Assembly: GCA_963850345.1 (NCBI GenBank)
Contig: CAWKKW010000005.1
Location: 124,001-188,000, forward strand
Direction: 5' to 3'
Length of the DNA stretch: 64,000 nucleotides
Source: CAWKKW01 sp963850345
GTDB taxonomy: Bacteria; Acidobacteriota; Terriglobia; Terriglobales; Acidobacteriaceae
This document shows positions 25,083-34,036 of the stretch, piece after piece (positions within the stretch are counted from its first letter, which is position 1; each line of letters starts with the position of its first letter). The translations under genes were made by a program, and so were the position numbers. Under the pieces are notes generated by a model. That model worked only from the letters and a program-made list of their open reading frames with translations, ran no database searches and was not told where the DNA came from.

Positions 25083-26144
25083 ATGCCTCAAACACTTGCG
25101 CAAACCGGGCGAAGCCGAGCCCTTGAGACCACGTTATCTATCCTGCTGGCCGTGGTGATTGCGGCGACGTTCTGGGGTGGTCAGCGCTATCCCGCGTTGA
25201 TGAAGAAACTGGCCATGGGTCAGGGAATGCACGTGAGCGGCGCCATCTCCTTCGACGCCCTGCTCAAGGTCACGCCGCAGATGCCTCTGCCCAAGCGGGT
25301 CGTGCGCACGGCGGTGAACTGGCTGTGGACGAACCGCTTTGGCATGTACTTTGCACTTCCCTTTGGCGCGGCTATGATGACGCTCTTCGCGCAGACCAGT
25401 CGTCCGCGACGATTTGCATCGGGCGCTGCCAATGTAGCCTGCGGAGCGGTCGCCGGCATGCCTCTCGGAGTCTGTACGAATTGCGCTACGCCGATCGGCC
25501 AAAGCTTGCTGATGAGCGGGGCGAGTACGCGGTTGACGGTGGCCGCGATGATCAGTTCCCCCAGCTTCAATCCCGTGGTGCTGGCGATGGCCTTCGGGCT
25601 GTTCCCTTGGAAGCTTGCAGCGCTGCGCGTCGCTGTACCCGCACTCATTCTGCTGATTTTGCCTCTGCTGGTACCGGAGAACCGGCCCAAGGTCCTGCTT
25701 GTCTCGGCGTTTGAGCCGACGGAGCCTCTTGGCGCTCGCCTACTCACGGCCCTGCGCGCTTTCTTTCTGAACCTGCTGCGCCTCAATTGGAGAACGCTGC
25801 CCTGGATGTTGCTCGCAGCCCTGCTTGGTGCGCTTGCGGCAGAGGCCATTCCCGCGTATGCGACGCATCTGCCGGTTTCGATCTTCGGGATTCTGGCGGT
25901 TGCCATTCTCGGCACTCTGCTGCCCGTGCCCATGGCGTTCGATGTGGGTCTTGCGTGGGTGCTCTACCACGCGGGAGTGCCCGTCAGCTATGTCGCCGCA
26001 TTGCTCTGCACACTTGGAGTGGTGAGCATCTATTCGCTCAGCGCCCTGGGTCAACAACTTGGCCGCGCGGTGCCCTTGCGGCTAACGGCAGCCACGGCGT
26101 TTCTGGGTTGGTTCGCAGGCATGCTCATGCTGACCCAGCCCTAA
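25083..26144 (+). CDS. Putative permease of the DUF318/ArsP type with a conserved cysteine motif
   Basis: From the ATG at 25083 (GGTAGGA upstream) the product has 353 residues and about eight to ten membrane segments. The central block 'GVCTNCATPIGQSLLMSGAS' followed by 'ISSPSFNPVVLAMAFGLFP' repeats the permease motif of PF03773 (ArsP/YraQ type). These proteins move organoarsenicals or other thiol-reactive substrates; the CTNC pair could bind a metal or metalloid. A second copy of the core motif in the C-terminal half is degenerate. The substrate is unknown. It follows the CRTAC-like gene by 108 bp on the same strand. Confidence 0.7.
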   Translation: MPQTLAQTGRSRALETTLSILLAVVIAATFWGGQRYPALMKKLAMGQGMHVSGAISFDALLKVTPQMPLPKRVVRTAVNWLWTNRFGMYFALPFGAAMMTLFAQTSRPRRFASGAANVACGAVAGMPLGVCTNCATPIGQSLLMSGASTRLTVAAMISSPSFNPVVLAMAFGLFPWKLAALRVAVPALILLILPLLVPENRPKVLLVSAFEPTEPLGARLLTALRAFFLNLLRLNWRTLPWMLLAALLGALAAEAIPAYATHLPVSIFGILAVAILGTLLPVPMAFDVGLAWVLYHAGVPVSYVAALLCTLGVVSIYSLSALGQQLGRAVPLRLTAATAFLGWFAGMLMLTQP

Positions 26145-26180
26145 CTTTGCTGTAGATCCGCGGTGGAGTTGAGGCCGAGG

Positions 26181-26906
26181 CTACAGACCCAGGCCGCCGT
26201 CTACGCTGAGGATCTGGCCGGTGATGAAGTGCGGCCCGGTGGCAAAGAAACCCACGGCCGCTGCCACTTCCTGAGAAGTTCCATTTCGCTTCATCGGCGT
26301 CTTGTGAGCGAAATGTTCGTACTCGGGCGAGATCTCTCCATTCACAATCATGCCCGGCGCGACACAGTTCACGCTGATCTCCGGAGCAAAGGCCTTGGCC
26401 ATGGTCTGCGTCAGCATGTGCAACGCGGCCTTTGAGGTGCAGTAGTGCCCGTGGGTAGGCCAGGGATGCAGCCCGCCCAGGGAACCGATGTTGATGATCC
26501 GGCCCTCGGCTGACTTTAGGTGAGGATAGGCTGCCTTCGACATCAGAAACGGCCCGCGCGTATTCGTCTCGAACATGGTGTCCCACTGCTCGACCGTAAT
26601 CGACGCCAGCGCCGCGGTCTCGAACGCCCCGGCATTGTTGACCAGCAGATCCAGACGCCCGTAGCTCTTGACCACCGCTGCCACACACTGTTCGACACTC
26701 TCGGGCGACCGCACATCGCAGGAAAACGCCTCGGCGCGGATGCCGGTGTTGTTCAAATCGACGACCGTTTGCTCCGCCTCGGCGCCGGACTGACGATAGG
26801 TAATCGCGACATCGGCACCGGCATCCGCGAGCGCAAGTGCGAGACTGCGGCCGATGCGCTTGGCTGCCCCGGTGACCAGGGCAACCTGACCGTTCAATTG
26901 CTTCAT
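26181..26906 (-). CDS. Short-chain dehydrogenase/reductase (FabG or pteridine-reductase-like)
   Basis: A 241-residue classical SDR. The nucleotide-binding motif reads TGAAKRIG at residues 12-19, with an arginine in the loop as in NADPH-dependent pteridine reductases such as FolM. NNAG follows near residue 90. The catalytic Ser is in 'IINIGSLGG', Tyr and Lys in 'HYCTSKAAL'. The end 'FITGQILSVDGGLGL' is the family C-terminus. Candidate substrates are a ketoacyl thioester or a dihydropterin; the sequence alone does not choose. It is convergent with the permease gene. Confidence 0.88.
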   Translation of the reverse strand: MKQLNGQVALVTGAAKRIGRSLALALADAGADVAITYRQSGAEAEQTVVDLNNTGIRAEAFSCDVRSPESVEQCVAAVVKSYGRLDLLVNNAGAFETAALASITVEQWDTMFETNTRGPFLMSKAAYPHLKSAEGRIINIGSLGGLHPWPTHGHYCTSKAALHMLTQTMAKAFAPEISVNCVAPGMIVNGEISPEYEHFAHKTPMKRNGTSQEVAAAVGFFATGPHFITGQILSVDGGLGL

Positions 26907-27010
26907 AAGTTAAAATTGTACTTGGGGACGGCAGGCTCTTGCGCTCCCGAAGCCTGAACTCCCCATTGTGGAACCTTTAGCGAACGACGACGAGCAATTC
27001 AGGGTGCAAC

Positions 27011-27703
27011 ATGGCTTCCCCGACAAATGGTCTTCTTCAAGGCCTGATCCTTAGCAGTTCCCTGCTCACGTTGGTGGCCAGCGGCTGCGCGCACGGGCCC
27101 GCGCATCACACTATCTCGCTTAGTTCCGCTCCAGGATTAATGGAAGATGCACCGCACGGCCGCGGCGGCACGAATCCGAACGCGCCCTTTGTGCTGGTCG
27201 ATCGGAGCCCGCGGCCTGCCGCCCATCTTGCGTCCATGTCGGCCGCGGATGCACCTCCCTGTTCGGCGCGCGAGATCTCGTTGAGCGAAGTGGCGGCCGA
27301 GATGAATGGCCAATCCCGTGAAGTGAAGTTCGCGTTCGTCAATGAAGGTGCTGAAACCTGCCGTATCGGGGGTTACCCAGAGATTGAACTGCTCGACGCG
27401 CAAGATCTTCCGGTGGCAAACCTGACCGTAGTGAAGAGCGCACCGGGAGCGCTGCAAGCGCGGACAGTTTCGGCTTCCGCGAGCGTAGAACCCGCGCGTG
27501 AAGCTGCGGAGCTTGTACTCGATCCTAAGCAGGAGGCCTACTTCGGCATCACGTGGACCACGGGTGAGGATTGCCCCGTGGTGTCGAGAATCGAGCTGAC
27601 GGCTCCGGGAACGACACAGACCTTCACCATCAGCCGCCCGCTGACTGTGTGCGCCGGGCAAGTGAAGGTCACGGCTCTGCAATCGACTCAGGACGCCAGC
27701 TAA
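27011..27703 (+). CDS. DUF4232-type lipoprotein
   Basis: A 230-residue protein with a lipoprotein signal peptide; the lipobox ASGC places the cysteine at residue 26. Residues 84-225 match the DUF4232 pattern: a leading Cys in 'PPCSAREISL', 'KFAFVNEGAETCRIGGYPEIELLDAQ', 'YFGITWTTGEDCP' and a closing Cys in 'LTVCAGQVKV'. Four cysteines could form two disulfides in an immunoglobulin-like domain. The role is unknown. Confidence 0.75.
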   Translation: MASPTNGLLQGLILSSSLLTLVASGCAHGPAHHTISLSSAPGLMEDAPHGRGGTNPNAPFVLVDRSPRPAAHLASMSAADAPPCSAREISLSEVAAEMNGQSREVKFAFVNEGAETCRIGGYPEIELLDAQDLPVANLTVVKSAPGALQARTVSASASVEPAREAAELVLDPKQEAYFGITWTTGEDCPVVSRIELTAPGTTQTFTISRPLTVCAGQVKVTALQSTQDAS

Positions 27704-27864
27704 TCCGGCCATCTGCAGAATTCTTCTCTTCCCCTGCAAACATCCGTCTTAAATCTTCGAGCTTCTTCCGCGTTCAAGGTGCATAATGTTCGACCGCCGG
27801 GAAATTCCCCACTCCCGGGTCTGATTTCGGCCCCGACTCAAAACTAAATTCAGGAGGAAGCACG

Positions 27865-28647
27865 ATGAAGAAGCTTCTATTCGCGGCATTGCTGGGCACA
27901 TCCTTGTCTGCGTTCGCACAAAGCCCATTCGACGGAACATGGAAGATCGACCTAAGTAAGGCGCAAATGCCTAAAAAGCCGGATGTTTTCCTGCTGCAGA
28001 ATGGCATGTACGAGTGTCAGACCTGCGTTCCACCGATCAAGATAAAAGCCGATGGTCAGGATCAGCCGGTTACCGGCCATCCCTATTACGACACCATGGC
28101 CATCCAGGTGGTGGATGACCACACGATTCAGGAAACCGAAAAGAAGGCCGGCAAGGTCGTCATAACTTCGAAGGTTACCGTTTCTCCAGACGGCAAGACG
28201 TCCGTGTTCGAATTCAACGACAGCAGCAACACCAATGCGGAACCGGTAGCGGGCAAGGGTACGGGCAAACAGGTGGCCCCGGGACCTCCGGGCTCTCATG
28301 CGATCTCTGGTTCATGGGTCACCACGAGTATGGACAACATGTCAGACAACGGACTGATGTTCACCTACAAGATGGATGGGGACAGCCTGAGCATGACTAC
28401 GCCTACCGGCCAGTCGTATACAGCAAAGGTGGACGGGACGGATGCCCCTTACAAGGGCGATCCAGGAACCACCAGCGTCTCCATCAAAAAGGTGGGCGAC
28501 AACGCTATCGAGGAAACAGACAAGCGGGATGGCAAGGTCATCAGCATCTCGATGAACAAGCTGGAAGCTGATGGGAAGACGATGGACATTTCAGTGGACG
28601 ATAAGCTGCACGGAACATCGATGGCCTTTACTGCCGTAAAGCAATAG
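27865..28647 (+). CDS. Exported protein made of two similar halves, unknown function
   Basis: A 260-residue protein with a strong AGGAGG ribosome binding site and a signal peptide ending SAFAQ. The mature part is an internal duplication: half one has 'FDGTWKIDLSKAQ', 'VVDDHTIQETEKKAGKVVITSKVTVSPDGKTSVFEF', and half two has 'ISGSWVTTSMDN', 'KKVGDNAIEETDKRDGKVISISMNKLEADGKTMDI'. Each half is probably one beta-barrel or lipocalin-like domain. Two cysteines (CQTC) lie in the first half only. A strong terminator follows. Confidence 0.75.
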   Translation: MKKLLFAALLGTSLSAFAQSPFDGTWKIDLSKAQMPKKPDVFLLQNGMYECQTCVPPIKIKADGQDQPVTGHPYYDTMAIQVVDDHTIQETEKKAGKVVITSKVTVSPDGKTSVFEFNDSSNTNAEPVAGKGTGKQVAPGPPGSHAISGSWVTTSMDNMSDNGLMFTYKMDGDSLSMTTPTGQSYTAKVDGTDAPYKGDPGTTSVSIKKVGDNAIEETDKRDGKVISISMNKLEADGKTMDISVDDKLHGTSMAFTAVKQ

Positions 28648-28704
28648 CTTCAGGCCGCGTCGGCAGGCATGCGAATCTATTTGGCCTGATCTGCGTTCTG
28701 GATT

Positions 28705-28736
28705 AAAAAAGGGGGAGCTCTCGGCTCCCCTTTTTT
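28705..28736. terminator. Bidirectional intrinsic terminator
   Basis: GGGGAGC and GCTCCCC form a stem flanked by A6 on the left and T6 on the right, so it can end transcription of both converging genes (27865-28647 and 28759-29265). Confidence 0.9.
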
Positions 28737-28758
28737 GACTTGCCCGGCATGACCGGTT

Positions 28759-29265
28759 TTAAGGCTTGGGCTTGTCTGTAGGAGTAGCCTTCGGCTGCTG
28801 AGGCGAGTCTTTTTGCGCGGGTGCTCCCTGCGCTTCGTCGGCATGCTCGTAGGTCGAATACTGGCGCACCGGGCGGCGCAGCTTCACGACGATCTCCTTA
28901 GTGGCGGTATCCACTTTGTAGTCATCCCCGAATGTCTGAAAGCCGTTTGCGATCACTTGAAGCCGCACAGTCGAGTTCAGCGGGATCACTTCGATGACTG
29001 CCATCCCATCGCCATTCGTCTTCAATTCCATGTTGCCCTTATCCTTATCGCCTTCCATGGGGTGGAAGATGACCGCGGCGCTCTCGATCGGCTTGCCATT
29101 CGTAGCCTTGACGACGGTGACAGTGATCCGCGAAGTCTCTGGAGGCGGCGTGTACTTGCGGCCGCGTTTCTGATCGTCCTGCGAGGCGTGAAGCGGGAGC
29201 AACGTAGCGAAGGCAGTAGCAAGAAGCACGAAGATGGCGAACCGGCGGGACCGCAGTGTGAGCAT
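28759..29265 (-). CDS. Exported protein with an immunoglobulin-like (carboxypeptidase-regulatory type) domain
   Basis: From the ATG at 29265 the product has 168 residues with a signal peptide ending LHASQ. Residues 45-125 resemble a carboxypeptidase-regulatory or big-Ig domain: 'ITVTVVKATNGKPIESAAVIF', 'LKTNGDGMAVIEVIP' and 'VRLQVIANGFQTFGDDY'. The C-terminal 35 residues are rich in Pro, Lys and Gln. It is probably a periplasmic binding or structural domain. Confidence 0.7.
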   Translation of the reverse strand: MLTLRSRRFAIFVLLATAFATLLPLHASQDDQKRGRKYTPPPETSRITVTVVKATNGKPIESAAVIFHPMEGDKDKGNMELKTNGDGMAVIEVIPLNSTVRLQVIANGFQTFGDDYKVDTATKEIVVKLRRPVRQYSTYEHADEAQGAPAQKDSPQQPKATPTDKPKP

Positions 29266-29450
29266 GGAGCCATTGTAAGCAAGCAATAGCCCCAAGGAAA
29301 ACGGGAACGAGCTCGGCAGGGATTGCAGCCTACAACGGGTTCATTCAGGTCTGGGCAAGCTGCGAGTCCCGGATAGGAGGCGGCCCTATGCTGCTACTCC
29401 CATCATCCACATATGTGAGTGTCTGACGCTAAAATTTAATCGAAACCGGC

Positions 29451-29479
29451 TTGACAAAGCACGCTGCGATGCCTAGATT
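29451..29479 (+). promoter_or_regulatory. Sigma-70 promoter of groESL
   Basis: TTGACA (29451-29456) and TAGATT (29474-29479) are separated by exactly 17 bases. The -10 box abuts the CIRCE operator, so a bound HrcA would block polymerase. The groES start is about 135 bp downstream. Confidence 0.75.
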
Positions 29480-29504
29480 AGCAATTGAGAGGCGACAGTG
29501 CTAA
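29478..29504 (+). promoter_or_regulatory. CIRCE element (HrcA operator)
   Basis: TTAGCAATT-N9-CAGTGCTAA matches the consensus TTAGCACTC-N9-GAGTGCTAA at seven of nine and eight of nine positions, with the correct nine-base spacer. It marks HrcA-type repression and heat induction of groESL. hrcA itself is not in the window. Confidence 0.85.
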
Positions 29505-29613
29505 GGGGCCGATGCCCTGATGTATAACGTGCACGCCTCGAATCCTCAGCAACATCGATCTTCAGCAATTATCTACCGCGGGGCGAACCCTCGCGCGAAG
29601 GAGAAGCAACGCA

Positions 29614-29928
29614 ATGGCAACTGCAACCGTAGCGACCACCTTCACTCCCCTCCATGACCGGATTCTGGTTCGGCGCATTGAGGAAGGGGAAACCGTACGT
29701 GGCGGCATCATCATTCCCGACACCGCAAAAGAGAAGCCGCAGGAAGGCGAAGTCATCTCTGTTGGCAAGGGCAAGTCGAACGATGAAGGCAAGGTCTTCC
29801 CGCTCGACGTCAAGTCCGGCGATCGCGTGCTGTTCGGCAAGTACTCCGGCACCGAAATCAAGATCGACAATGAAGAGTTCCTGATCATGCGTGAGGAAGA
29901 AGTCCTCGGCATTCTCAAGTCCAAGTAA
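29614..29928 (+). CDS. groES: Co-chaperonin GroES
   Basis: The 104-residue lid of the GroEL folding chamber. It contains 'FTPLHDRILVRRIEEGETVRGGIIIPDTAKEKPQEGEV', including the mobile loop (VRGGIIIPD) that docks on GroEL, then 'SGDRVLFGKYSGTEI' and the C-terminal 'EEFLIMREEEVLGIL'. An AAGGAG ribosome binding site is upstream. It is a little longer at the N-terminus than E. coli GroES. groEL follows 137 bp later, under the same promoter and CIRCE operator. Confidence 0.98.
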   Translation: MATATVATTFTPLHDRILVRRIEEGETVRGGIIIPDTAKEKPQEGEVISVGKGKSNDEGKVFPLDVKSGDRVLFGKYSGTEIKIDNEEFLIMREEEVLGILKSK

Positions 29929-30065
29929 GCGCATCGCGGCTCTCCGGATGCGCTTTTTGCATTTCCGGATCAGCGCGAATGCGTGATCGATTCGGCTGGA
30001 AACAGCCCAAATAAGTTCAATCGTCAACCGGGGCCCGGCTCCGGCGTACCAAGGAGATTACAGAA

Positions 30066-31733
30066 ATGGCAAAGCAGATTCTGCACGGAGAAGATTCGCG
30101 GCAGGCTATCTTGCGCGGCGTAAACACGCTGGCGGATGCAGTCAAGGTGACGCTCGGCCCCAAGGGCCGCAATGTCGTCATCGAGAAGAAGTTCGGTTCG
30201 CCCACCATCACCAAGGACGGCGTAACCGTAGCTAAGGAAATCGAGTTGAAGGATGCGCTCGAAAACATGGGCGCGCAGATGGTTCGTGAAGTGGCGTCGA
30301 AGACCTCCGACGTGGCCGGCGACGGCACCACCACCGCCACCGTTCTGGCTCAGGCCATCTACCGCGAAGGCGTGAAGACCGTGGCAGCCGGAGCCAATCC
30401 CATGGCCCTGAAGCGCGGCATAGATAAGGCCGTTGAAGCCATTGTTGGCAAGCGCGATGAGAATGGCGTCGTAACCGGCGGAGCACTCTCGAAGTTTTCG
30501 AAGCCGGTGACCGGCGACATGATCGCCCAGGTCGGCACCATCTCCGCGAACAGCGACTCGACCATCGGCACCATCATTGCCGAGGCGATGAAGAAGGTTG
30601 GCAAAGACGGCGTGATCACCGTCGAAGAGTCCAAGACCCTCGAAACCCAGTTGGAAGTCGTCGAAGGTATGCAGTTTGATCGCGGCTACCTGAGCCCCTA
30701 CTTCGTCACCGATCCGGATCGCATGGAAGTCTCGGTCGAAGAGCCCTATATCCTGATCCATGAGAAGAAGATCAGCTCGATGAAGGATTTGCTTCCGCTG
30801 CTCGAGCAGGTAGCCCGCAATGGCAAGCCGCTCGTGATCATCGCAGAAGATGTCGACGGCGAAGCGCTCGCGACCCTCGTAGTGAACAAGCTGCGCGGCA
30901 CCCTGAATGTGGCTGCTGTGAAGGCGCCTGGCTTCGGCGATCGCCGCAAGGCCATGCTCGAAGATATTGCCAAGCTGACCGGCGGACGCGCCATCACCGA
31001 AGACCTCGGCATCAAGCTCGAGAACGTGAAGCTTGAGGACCTGGGCCGCGCCAAGCGCGTGACCATCGACAAGGACAACACCACGATCGTGGAAGGCCGT
31101 GGCGAATCCAAGGTCATCGAAGGCCGCGTCAAGGAGATCCGCAACCAGATCGACAAGACCACCTCTGACTATGACCGCGAGAAGCTGCAGGAGCGACTTG
31201 CCAAGCTGGTTGGCGGTGTGGCCGTCATCAAGGTCGGTGCTGCTACCGAAACCGAGATGAAGGAGAAGAAGGCTCGCGTGGAAGACGCGATGCACGCTAC
31301 CCGCGCTGCCGTCGAAGAAGGCATCGTCCCGGGCGGCGGCGTAGCCCTGCTGCGTTGCACCCAGGATGTAAGTGACCTGATCAAGACGCTGGAAGGCGAC
31401 GAGAAGATCGGCGCTACCATTGTTCGCCGCGCGATCGAAGAGCCTCTTCGTCAGATCGTCGGCAATGCAGGAGTCGAAGGCGCAGTGATCGTCGGCAAGA
31501 TCCTCGAGAGCACCGATCCGCACTTCGGCTACAACGCCGGTTCGGACAAGTTCGAGGACCTGGTCGCGGCCGGCGTCATCGATCCTACCAAGGTCACCCG
31601 GACCGCTCTCCAGAATGCTGCCTCGATCGCCGGCCTCATGCTGACGACCGAAGCCATGGTCTCCGAGATCCCCGAGCCGAAGCAGGCTCCGGCAGGCGGC
31701 GGACACGGCGGCGGCATGGAAGGCATGTACTAG
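30066..31733 (+). CDS. groEL: Chaperonin GroEL
   Basis: The 555-residue chaperonin subunit of the double-ring ATP-driven folding machine. Motifs include 'VTLGPKGRNVVIEKKFGSPTITKDG' and 'DVAGDGTTTATVLAQ', with the conserved Asp in GDGTTT for ATP hydrolysis, then the C-terminal equatorial block 'GIVPGGGVALL'. The tail ends GGGMEGMY; the glycine/methionine-rich end is normal. The ribosome binding site is AAGGAG. A terminator at 31787 ends the operon. Confidence 0.98.
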   Translation: MAKQILHGEDSRQAILRGVNTLADAVKVTLGPKGRNVVIEKKFGSPTITKDGVTVAKEIELKDALENMGAQMVREVASKTSDVAGDGTTTATVLAQAIYREGVKTVAAGANPMALKRGIDKAVEAIVGKRDENGVVTGGALSKFSKPVTGDMIAQVGTISANSDSTIGTIIAEAMKKVGKDGVITVEESKTLETQLEVVEGMQFDRGYLSPYFVTDPDRMEVSVEEPYILIHEKKISSMKDLLPLLEQVARNGKPLVIIAEDVDGEALATLVVNKLRGTLNVAAVKAPGFGDRRKAMLEDIAKLTGGRAITEDLGIKLENVKLEDLGRAKRVTIDKDNTTIVEGRGESKVIEGRVKEIRNQIDKTTSDYDREKLQERLAKLVGGVAVIKVGAATETEMKEKKARVEDAMHATRAAVEEGIVPGGGVALLRCTQDVSDLIKTLEGDEKIGATIVRRAIEEPLRQIVGNAGVEGAVIVGKILESTDPHFGYNAGSDKFEDLVAAGVIDPTKVTRTALQNAASIAGLMLTTEAMVSEIPEPKQAPAGGGHGGGMEGMY

Positions 31734-32057
31734 GATTTGCCATCCAGGCTGACGCGGCTTCGCCGCAGAAGCAAAACACTTACAGAAGCCCCGCAGCGAT
31801 GCGGGGCTTTTTGTATGCAATTGAGTATTCGACGTCTTCAGATAAGCCCCCGCCGAACGAACATCACCGAGTATGACTCCGAACGCGGGGCCGCACCGAG
31901 GGCCATCTCTTTTTAAAATGCGTTTGATGATCCTGACCGTGCTAGAGAACCGGTACGAAGGTAATCAGCGCGGCTGTTTTTCGCTTGCCCGGTAACTCAG
32001 CAACCGTTACTTTTACGACAGCTTACCAGCAACAACTTCTTCACTAAGGATGCCCAA
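31734..32057. other. 324-bp gap between groEL and the duplicated-domain gene
   Basis: The gap holds the groESL terminator at 31787-31812. The remainder up to 32057 presumably carries the promoter of the next gene; I see no gene, clear promoter boxes or repeat in it. Confidence 0.5.
31787..31812 (+). terminator. Intrinsic terminator of groESL
   Basis: AGCCCCGCA and TGCGGGGCT form a 9-bp stem with loop GCGA, followed by T5. It lies 54 bp after the groEL stop. Confidence 0.9.
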
Positions 32058-33503
32058 ATGAGGCGATCTGTATTGATCCCCATGGCAGCTTTCGTGTGCT
32101 TTTCTGCCCTTGGAATATCGTTGATGGCCGAAGATGTCAGCACGACTGCTATCGCAGCCGGCGGCGCTGGTGCAATCACCAGCCGACCCAGCTATGAACC
32201 CGTACCCCTCCCTCCCCTCGCGGACGCGACTGTCCACTTTGGGACCAAGCTCTCTTACTACCTGCGCAGTGCCGCGTCTCCACGAAATCTGCTCGATGCT
32301 GGCCTGATCGCCGGTATCCCGAACTTGCCCTCGGCGCCTGTCCAGCCTTCCTCCCCCACAGTTATGAACTTCGCCTCAGGTAAGGCCTATGAAGATGCCA
32401 TGGACGCCTACGGCGATGGCATGGATACCTGGCGTCGAAACAGTGAAGTGGAACTGCGCACGCGTGGCCGAAGATTTGCTGTCGGGTTTGCCGCAGCCGA
32501 GACGCGCACTTTCCTGAGTGATTTCGTGTTACCCGTCGTACTACGGGAAGATCCGCGGTACCTTCCGGCAAATATCGACGACAGCTTCGACCACCGGATG
32601 GGCCATGCCTTCGCGTCGATCGCGGTGACTCGCACCAATAGCGGCCGTCTGACTCCGAACCTCTCAAAGTGGGTTGGAACGGTTGGCGCGGCCGTCGTGG
32701 CCAAGCAGTTCTATACGCAGGAATTCGATGCACCGCAGCTCGATACCAACCAGTTCGTCGCGCGGTATGTGGCCTATAGCCTGGCGGGCGACCTGGCGAC
32801 CAACGTCGGACACGAACTGGTGCGCAGCATGCAGCGATCCGACGTTCAGCGCCTGCGCGATTACGGCTCACCGACCGAAGAGCACTATTACAATCTGAGC
32901 GCCGGCGGTAAGTTTATCTACTGGGCAAACAGCACGTACCAGGCGAGGAACTTCGCCCAGGGAATCTTGTTTGCCGGTTACCCAAACATTCCCAGCCAGC
33001 CCGAGTATCCAAGCACGCCCAACATCTCCACCGAGCAACAGGAACTTGCGTTTGACCATGTGCTCTCGGACTACGGTCGCTCGGTACAAACCTGGCGCCA
33101 GAACATGGAAGGCGACGTTCGCTATCATGAGCGCCGCTTGATTGCAGGTGTTTCGGAATCGGAGACCCAGGAATTCCTTACTAAGTTCCTGCTTCCGACG
33201 GCTCTGCGCATGGAGCCGCGCTACATTCCTGCTGGCCCTGGCGCGGGCTTTGGCAAGCGTTTCGGCAACGCCTTCGCCAGTGTCGCGGTGACACGCACAA
33301 ACTCGGGCCGGCACACCCTCAATCTTCCTGTGTTGGTCGGAACTCCCGCCGCGGCTGCCATCGCACAGCAGTTCTACTATCCGCAGCTTGGCTTGAATCG
33401 GCTCGAGCAAAACAGCGTGATGGGGAAGACGATCGGATTCAACCTGGCAGGTGACGTTGTCGTCAACCTGCTAGCCGAGGTCTTTGCGCATCGCAGTTAC
33501 TAA
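32058..33503 (+). CDS. Exported protein with two homologous domains, unknown function
   Basis: A 481-residue protein with a signal peptide (hydrophobic 4-22). It consists of two similar domains of about 190 residues. Domain one contains 'FVLPVVLREDPRYLP' and 'FASIAVTRTNSGRLTPNLS'; domain two contains 'FLLPTALRMEPRYIP' and 'FASVAVTRTNSGRHTLNLP'. Each ends in a 'Q(Q)FY' segment and a hydrophobic helix. No catalytic motif is recognised. The signature (DPRYxP and AVTRTNSGR) recurs in acidobacterial exported proteins, typically as one copy, in which case this is an internal duplication. Location is periplasm or outer membrane. Confidence 0.75.
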   Translation: MRRSVLIPMAAFVCFSALGISLMAEDVSTTAIAAGGAGAITSRPSYEPVPLPPLADATVHFGTKLSYYLRSAASPRNLLDAGLIAGIPNLPSAPVQPSSPTVMNFASGKAYEDAMDAYGDGMDTWRRNSEVELRTRGRRFAVGFAAAETRTFLSDFVLPVVLREDPRYLPANIDDSFDHRMGHAFASIAVTRTNSGRLTPNLSKWVGTVGAAVVAKQFYTQEFDAPQLDTNQFVARYVAYSLAGDLATNVGHELVRSMQRSDVQRLRDYGSPTEEHYYNLSAGGKFIYWANSTYQARNFAQGILFAGYPNIPSQPEYPSTPNISTEQQELAFDHVLSDYGRSVQTWRQNMEGDVRYHERRLIAGVSESETQEFLTKFLLPTALRMEPRYIPAGPGAGFGKRFGNAFASVAVTRTNSGRHTLNLPVLVGTPAAAAIAQQFYYPQLGLNRLEQNSVMGKTIGFNLAGDVVVNLLAEVFAHRSY

Positions 33504-33525
33504 CTTCGGATCAACTTTTGTCACC

Positions 33526-33555
33526 GGCCCTGACCTGTGTCAGGGCCCTTCTTTT
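33526..33555. terminator. Intrinsic terminator
   Basis: GGCCCTGAC and GTCAGGGCC pair perfectly around CTGT, followed by CTTCTTTT on the plus strand. It ends the gene at 32058-33503 and could act weakly on the converging gene at 33584. Confidence 0.9.
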
Positions 33556-33583
33556 GCATGGAAGCTTTCCGGTGACGTTGGTC

Positions 33584-33907
33584 TTAGTGCTGCACTCGCG
33601 CATTGTGCTTGTCACGATAGATCGAGCGGGACACGCGATTCTGCCGGCGATTTAAGGCGGCCCTGTCGTCCCTGGTCAGACGTCCGCCGTTGGATGCGCG
33701 CATGCTGCGCTCTTCGCGATTGATGCTTTGCTCACGGCGCTCAAGATTGCGAGTCTCACCGGGGCTCAATTGCCCACTTCGAACTCCTTGCGCGATGCGC
33801 GCCTGCTGGTTGTCCTTCCTCTGTTCAATCTGACCTGCCGTTTGCGCGAAGGCAGACACCGATGCAGTAGCTAAGATGGTGCCGAGTACCGCGATTCCAA
33901 GCTTCAT
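33584..33907 (-). CDS. Small exported basic helical protein
   Basis: From the ATG at 33907, which has an AAGGAG ribosome binding site, the product has 107 residues with a signal peptide ending SAFAQ. The mature part is highly charged and helical: 'ARIAQGVRSGQLSPGETRNLERREQSINREERSMRASNGGRLTRDDRAALNRRQNRVSRSIYRDKHN', read here as overlapping helices. Similar short proteins are seen in Acidobacteria and Proteobacteria; no function is known to me. It could bind polyanions in the periplasm. Confidence 0.75.
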   Translation of the reverse strand: MKLGIAVLGTILATASVSAFAQTAGQIEQRKDNQQARIAQGVRSGQLSPGETRNLERREQSINREERSMRASNGGRLTRDDRAALNRRQNRVSRSIYRDKHNARVQH

Positions 33908-34036
33908 AGTGCTCTCCTTGCCGGGACTACCGACACAGTAAGAAACACACATTGCGCGGGAGTGTTGCGCACGCAAATTGCAATCTACACGTTTAGACGC
34001 TTCGTGCACTGCGCACCGCTGGTAACTCCGTCCGGC

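Noticed and set aside
30024..31820. A 598-residue open frame antisense to groEL.
   Set aside because: It is a shadow of high-GC codon bias opposite a certain gene; no ribosome binding site and no family features.
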